Positions 57,916 through 64,000 of a DNA stretch of 64,000 nucleotides are shown here, in pieces. A program made the translations under genes and the position numbers. The stretch lies in contig OY282609.1 of NCBI GenBank assembly GCA_958298945.1, positions 65,320,220 through 65,384,219 of the forward strand, written 5' to 3'. Source of the stretch: Atherix ibis (taxonomy: Eukaryota > Arthropoda > Insecta > Diptera > Athericidae). Each line of letters starts with the position of its first letter. Position 1 is the first letter of the stretch. A model generated the notes under the pieces. The model ran no database searches. It was not told the origin of the DNA and saw nothing but the letters and a program-made list of their open reading frames with translations.

Positions 57916-60900
57916 ATTAGCTCTTTGCTCGTGTTCTCGGAGTCATAAAACGACCTCAAGACAAAATTAGCAGTGCATGGTCTGAAAGTTATGTGAGGCT
58001 ATTGACCTTAAACATCTCCCTATGAGAAGTAATTCTGCTCTGATGTTGGCGACGCGACGTAGCCTCCTCTACTGTAGCCTCTACCATATTCTGGCTACTA
58101 TCAGTGTAGAGCGTGGTCGATGTAGCTTCTGCTGTCGCCGAATCTAGTAATACCTTTAGTTAGTTTTTTGAATAAAATTTTCTTCAAGAATCTTATTACC
58201 AATCTACCACGTATACATATGCACAAGGAAATGAACATATTCTGACAAGAATTATAAGTGAATTCTGTGCGACTATGCAAAATTTGCGTGCCACGAAATG
58301 ACTGGAATTGGTTACACTCGAAGTCAACTGGAATAAAGAAGACACAACAACAACCACGGCAGATATACCTAAATGTAAATACGTGAATATTTGTGTTTCT
58401 CGACCTGAGTTTGGCCGATGAAAGGTACTAGCATTGGCATAAGCGCCCTTTCCGAGTGGACTTCAAATACTTGGAGCTCTACACTCGATGGTACTCTAAC
58501 CGAAAGTAGCGAACACCAAAATACTTTAAGCGAACCTTAAAACATTAAAATAAAGACTACTTCTCGTGTACATCGTGCTAAACTTTTTGGATCGAGTTGA
58601 ATTCAAAGAAACCAGTCAGCCACTTCAGAGGCCAATAAACAGAAAAGTCGATGGCTTTTGCACAAATTCCAAACTTGATGTGTCCCAGTTGTCGCTATTC
58701 CCGTCTTTTGAATGCGACGTTCTATCGAAGATCGGATGTAAGGCTTGTTAAAACTCCAACAAAATTTTTGTACACTACGTTTCTCTTATACAGTAGAATC
58801 TATATTCAGTACGGCAACAAAATTCAGAACTGTTGATAGTGGCAAATCAGCGGTGCCAATTATTTGTACTACGCAAAAGGTGATGTCATACAAGTACTCA
58901 TACAAGCACAAAACTATTATTCGAATACAAATATGGGAATTTTCGCATTTTATTGTACTAGTATTATTATTATTATTTTTGAATAGTATAAAAGACAGAC
59001 CACTAAATTAATTGATTGATCACATGTGGTCATGATAATGACGAAGGCAGCAAAAACGGAACTATTAGTGCCAGAACATAACCACACAAAGTAAAAATGG
59101 CGATCATAATGATGACGATCGGAATGATGCCCAACGTAACTCCTTTAGTCAGGCCAAATATTTTTTAGAATTACCTTGAATCAGACAGACACCATCACAT
59201 CGAAAATCTGATATTATGCAGCTTTAACACAAAATTCATGTGGGTGATGAGGAAAAAAAATTAACCTCCAAAACTAATACCGCCTAGCAAGAATATCTAA
59301 TAAAAAATAGCAACTAAACTAAAAAGGGCATCGAAGGTGATGGATTGCACAGATCAGAATGACTTTTACGGACTTTGCTGACCGAATGATAATTGATTAT
59401 TTTCGCTTTACGCAGGTTGGTATTAATATTATTTTTTTTCTCCATCTGTACCACTATTTATTTATTCATACCAAAGAGAATTGACCATATTCAATTTTAT
59501 TTCTAGCACATTATTTTCGATTATAACACTTTTATGGGAATGATCACATTGTAAGTGCTAAAAATTTATTTGTCATTTTTATTCCATAAAAATCATAAAA
59601 TCATGAACAATACTACAGGTAACTTAGTGGTTTTTTCTTTAAAAGTTCCTTAACCTGGTCTAAAGAAACTGAAATAAAAAATAATCAGTCATCCAATACT
59701 GCCCGGATCTCAAAATTACTGAAAATGAAAAGGTGGGCAAATGAATTCGCAGATTTTGTATAAACAAATTAAAACTGCTTACTTTAACCCCACAGATTTT
59801 TATGAATAATTACCGAAAAAATAGTTAAAATTATGAACAAATAACAATTTGGGCATGAACGTAATTTATCATTGAGTATTAAGAAGGTGGCGTTAAGTGA
59901 ATATTTTTTTTCTGAATTAACTAACAACCAAATGGAAAATTTAAAATAAAAAATAAAAACGAAAAAATGATATTAAATATGTTTTGCAAATCTTTCATTC
60001 CTAAAGATAAATATCTCAGAATACCTTAATTCATCATGAATTTCTGAAGAATTAATTTCACACTGAATTATAAGTTTTAAAAAAAAATTCAATTAAGTAA
60101 ACTCATTATATGTACTATTACAACAAATGTGAAGACTATAAGAATTAATATGAGAATTTTTATTTATATTTGGAATTGTTATTTTTATAAATGAAATAGT
60201 ATTTTGGTCATTGTCGCAATAATATTATGAATCCAAAATGAAAACACTGTACTCCCACCGGAAACAGAGTAGACTTCCAAATTAATGCCTAGTTTGGATA
60301 TGTTTCCTTGTTCTTTGGGCAAAAATTCCCATTCAATAGTTTAGAATTGATAAAGAACAATGCAATATAATGTTTCACTTCTTGGAAATATTCTTTAATT
60401 GAGCATTTGGCATACCAATGAAATTTCATTATTTAAATAATAATGACAATTCACATCAAATCTTATGAATTTGGAAAAATAGTCTGGATTAAAATAAAAA
60501 GATTCAACTGGAATATATTGGTAACCTTGATGGTGATGCGCTTTTTTTAAAACGAATATCATTTCTTGATATTTTTGTTCTTTGAATATTTGTTTTCTAC
60601 TCAAATATCGATTTAACGAATCAATCTAGTCAGAATATTTCTTTGAAGTTGCACAAAAAGAATTTGAAAAAGAAAATTTTCTAGAAACTGCTGGCCTTGA
60701 AAATATTCTTAACATAACCTTTGCGAAACTTTGCTCACAATTAGAAATTTATAGTTTAAGAATTTTGCAAAAACTTTAATTTTTTTGTATATAAATAATT
60801 CGTACTGATTGAAATTTATAGTCTTGAAAATTAGAACTAATCCAGAAAAAATCTTCTAATATGAACTAATGCTGAATTTTTATAAACATTTTAATTTTCA

Positions 60901-61159
60901 AAATATAAGATTCTAAAATGGTTTAAGACCATTAAAAATAAAAGAGTTGATGGGAAAAATCAAATTAGTTGATACTATTATATTATTATAATAGCCAATA
61001 TTTTCAATCTTAACCTCACTAGTCATAATTAAATTAATAAAAGCTTTAACAAACATAAAGGTTTATTCAAATTATGCTTCATAATATTTTTATTCTATTA
61101 ATTTTGCATTATTTTTGCTTGCCAATATAATAATTTGTTGCATTATTTTTCTTTGATGT
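57916..61159. other. Mostly AT-rich DNA with a GC-richer patch
   Basis: The patch at about 57940-58560 is the least AT-rich part of the window and has short internal repeats of GTAGCCTC around 58060-58085. I recognise no gene, tRNA or element in it. Frames at 58566-59011 are unrecognised. Confidence 0.4.
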
Positions 61160-61560
61160 TAGATTTTAAATGCTCTAAAAATGAAGCGTAGTTCCACAAG
61201 AAAAACTCCAATGGCGTCAAATTGTACGATCTTGGACGCTAGTTGATATCGCACAATTACGTCAAACTTTTTTGTATTGTGTGGCTTCTGGCACCGTTTT
61301 ATTGAAACCACATATGGTCCACATTGAAGCCATCAATTTCAGACCAAAGAAGTCCGTTATCCTACGGCCATTCGCATGAAGAAAATTTCACAAAGTTTTT
61401 ACAATTTTGGCGCATTAAAGATTTTGCAATTTTAGGGCGTGGTCAGAAAAATAGCAAACTGCTGTTTGGATGATATGTACACATATGTTTGACAGCTGCC
61501 AAATGACAGCAGAGTGTTTGCCGAAACACAAAATGGATAAGCCGAAAATAATTTATTTTA
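61160..61560 (-). mobile_element. Tc-like (Tc1/mariner superfamily) transposase remnant, C-terminal
   Basis: Minus-strand codons read SEIDGFNVDHMWFQ, a stop, NGARSHTIQKSL (61261-61345) and then RPRSYNLTPLEFFLWNYA (about 61180-61240). These match the catalytic FQQDGA.CHT and RPRSCDLTPLDFFLWGY blocks of a Tc-like DDE transposase group common in insect genomes, with the first Asp changed to Asn. Two in-frame stops and a shift show it is dead. No terminal repeats were found. The flanking TGACAGCTGCC stretch (61492-61512) may belong to its leader. Confidence 0.7.
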
Positions 61561-63059
61561 AATATTATGAGTATTATTAAAAATATGTTTCCAACTAAAA
61601 TAAATATTTTTCTAAAGAAATTTATTACCAGCCAACAAATAGAAAAATTCCTAAAAATAGAATATGGAAATTAATGTATCTTAAGTATAAGGAACGCATC
61701 CAACCAAGGCTAGAAAATTTATTCACCTTTGTTTGTGCATGTTTATGAGTTAATAATAAATAATTAAAAATTCGTAATGCTAACTACTTATTACTATTTA
61801 TGAGTAGGAGGTAGAAGGGATGACAATGATAACAGTGATTATAATGATACAGCTCTGTTATACTCATACTATCGTATAATAATTATAATAATATTCGTAC
61901 TTGCGTGCCTGGAGGTAAGCATGCATATTCATTTACGTATCTGGTAACCCCATAATTTTAAGAATTTGTTCCTATCCAAGCCAAAGTCACATTAACCAAA
62001 TTAAGCAAGAAGTCATCAAAAAATCGTGGAAGAACATTTTCATCTGAGTTGACAAATTCTTCTAATAGTACAATGTGAAATGATTTCATTGACCTTTCTG
62101 CTGTTTGATTTTATTCGAACATTTCACGTCGATCTGAATGTGAGTCTCAAATTTGTGATCAAGTAACTTTGTTTCTAAGAATACTGCTTATCTCTTCATT
62201 CTCAATGCTGTTTACATGGTATAAGTGAGTTCTCTTCAATCATAATAAAAACAAAAATTAAAATGAATAGAAAACAACAAGTTAAACAAGTCTCACAAGA
62301 TTCTCGCTTACTCACTCAATAAAATTAGCTTTCGTTTGAAAGGTTTTTTGCAAGCAAGATTCAAATTGTGGAGACCTTTGACCATTCATGGCCCCAACAA
62401 TAAAATTAGTTCTCACTTTCACTAATAAGAATGTGGTAGCATCAACTAAACAATAGTGTTTAAAAGATCTGATCGTAATCCGGGTTCAATGTCTACAATC
62501 TGAATTTTATTAAGACATCTTCACGATATTTGAAATTTATTATATGAATTTGATTAAGTACGAAAATTTACAAAACCACCTCCTATTAGTTTTGCACAAA
62601 TTGCTGATAGCAAAAATTTAAAAATTATCGGCTCTTAGTTTTATTAAGTGTACGTGATTAATTATTATCGTTAGGCTAATTGCGTACACTATTGACCTAG
62701 AAAATGCACTTGGTCGGTAAGACATCCTCAAGTCGTTTACTTTCATCCATTTTGCACAAGGTCATTTGTATGGGGAAATTTTCTTTCTCTTCATGTGCAC
62801 TTGACTAAAATGTTTCTTTGCAATTCATCTTTTCTTGTTAATTGGTTCTAATTAAATTAACACGTTGCTTTTATATTAATTATTTCATTTGTATATTCTC
62901 CATTGAAATATTCTTCGAATTGAAAAATAAAACTCTTATAATAATGACAAAAGGTATTTAAATGAAAATAACTGCAAAAAAAATTATTTTAAATTCGATT
63001 TTACAGTTAAATTTTCAAGGAAAACCTATAAATAACTTTCATGTTAACAATTATTGAGA
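61561..63059. other. AT-rich DNA, no gene seen
   Basis: No frame or repeat recognised. Confidence 0.55.
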
Positions 63060-63500
63060 AATTTATTTTAGTATTTTTTTTAAAACTCAATACTGGAGAA
63101 AATATATAGTAAATTTTCAGTAAAAAGTTTAAGTGAATATGTACATTAAAATTTTTTAGTAAGAAATGAAATACAAAAATTTCTAGAAATATTTTATTTT
63201 AATTTAAAATATCTGTAAAAATATTTTGTAAAAATTGTCGACAAAACTTTTTACTAAATAAATGAAAGGAAAAATTCTCGGTAAAAAATAGAGTAAAAAT
63301 TCTTCGAAAAAATTCAATATAAAATTTTAGTAAAGATTTTAATAACGAAGTTTCAGTAACAATTTCTAGCAAAAACTATTCGGTTAAAATATTTGATAAA
63401 AATGTTCATGAAAAAATCTTTCATTAAAAATTCTTAGTCCAATTTTCGAATTAATACTCTCGGTAAAAATTTTTGGTAAGATCATTTAGTGAAAATAATA
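63060..63500. repeat. Degenerate 13-bp tandem array (GTAAAAATTTTTG type), array 3
   Basis: Repeating AGTAAAAATTTT/GGTAAAAATTTTTGG-like units with variable spacing, in the same orientation as the array at 8380-8640. It is the most decayed of the three arrays. Confidence 0.5.
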
Positions 63501-64000
63501 AGTAAAATTGTCTTGAAGTTATTTTAATTAAAAGTTGAGAATGATGAGAAAATCATAATATTACGAGTATATAAAAATATATTTTCTATCAATAAAAATG
63601 TACATCCAATTGCAAATTGACTTTTAATATATTCTAAAATTATGTAAATTCGAAATGAATTCAAATATTAACAAAAACCGAATATACTCGTGTATTTTCA
63701 TAATAATTGACCTTAGATATTTAGCTTCACAGAGCGGTACACAGTAATATAGATGAGGTCGCAAATAGTATTATAGACTCACATATAATTAATATGCCAT
63801 AGATATGTGTGCTCATTTTTAGTCCAAACGGAATTTCGACTAACTAATTACCTTTATTTATGTTTTACTATTTTTTGAGTTAATTTTATGATGATTATTA
63901 GTTAGTCGAATGTACGTATAAACCATCTATTTTCTAGCTACAAGCAATCGCATATAAAGCATTCTGAAACACTATAATCAGTTTTAGCTGATTGATGATG
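63501..64000. other. AT-rich DNA, no gene seen
   Basis: No feature recognised up to the end of the window. Confidence 0.55.

Noticed and set aside
58250..58565. Possible LTR or exon in the GC-richer stretch
   Set aside because: I could not find a matching second LTR, primer-binding site or polypurine tract, nor a coding frame.

Overview
The window is strongly AT-rich eukaryotic DNA, most likely from an insect and probably a fly. The evidence is indirect: many mariner (Tc1/mariner, DD34D) elements of several lineages, including Himar1-like (irritans) and Mos1-like (mauritiana) types, remnants of a non-LTR retrotransposon with an RNase H domain, and long AT-rich stretches with no dense coding. 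I see no host gene, tRNA, rRNA, operon or CRISPR array. Everything with recognisable coding content is transposon-derived.

For reference I name the mariner groups by letter. M is Mos1-like, with ends beginning CCAGGTGTATAAGC; copies at 1380-2695, 21523-22276, 26078-27341, 32328-32550 and 54817-56055. D has ends AGGTGTAGTAAAAAG (3590-4839). C has ends CGAGGTCTGTTCAAAAAG (6188, 11383, 20983, 37074, 43139 and 47187). F has ends CGAGGTGTGG (14730, 25860-27648, 37895 and 51104). A has ends TTGGGTTGGCAACTAAG (31026-34227). B has ends CGAGGGTCGTTCAATAAA (to 33815). E is Himar1-like (40619-41899).

Layout. 1-8 kb holds M, D and C copies. 8-20 kb is mostly featureless, with one C copy, one F remnant and two arrays of a degenerate 13-bp repeat. 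20.9-23 kb is a C element carrying an M fragment between 46-bp direct repeats. 25.8-28 kb is an F element split by an M element, followed by an unclassified dispersed repeat. 31-34.2 kb is an A element interrupted by an M/B hybrid. 37-38.3 kb is C next to F, 40.6-41.9 kb is E, and 43-44.6 kb is a retrotransposon remnant split by a C element. 47-48.9 kb is C followed by the second copy of the dispersed repeat, 51.1-51.9 kb is F and 54.8-56.1 kb is M. 56-64 kb is nearly empty, with one Tc-like remnant and a third 13-bp array.

No copy looks able to move on its own. Only D has an uninterrupted full-length reading frame, and it lacks the third catalytic aspartate and the WVPHEL motif. B keeps all three catalytic aspartates but has a late stop codon. 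C copies form a stepwise deletion series, which points to movement in trans by a non-autonomous lineage. Several copies carry fold-back palindromes or inter-family junctions, suggesting template-switching repair during or after transposition.
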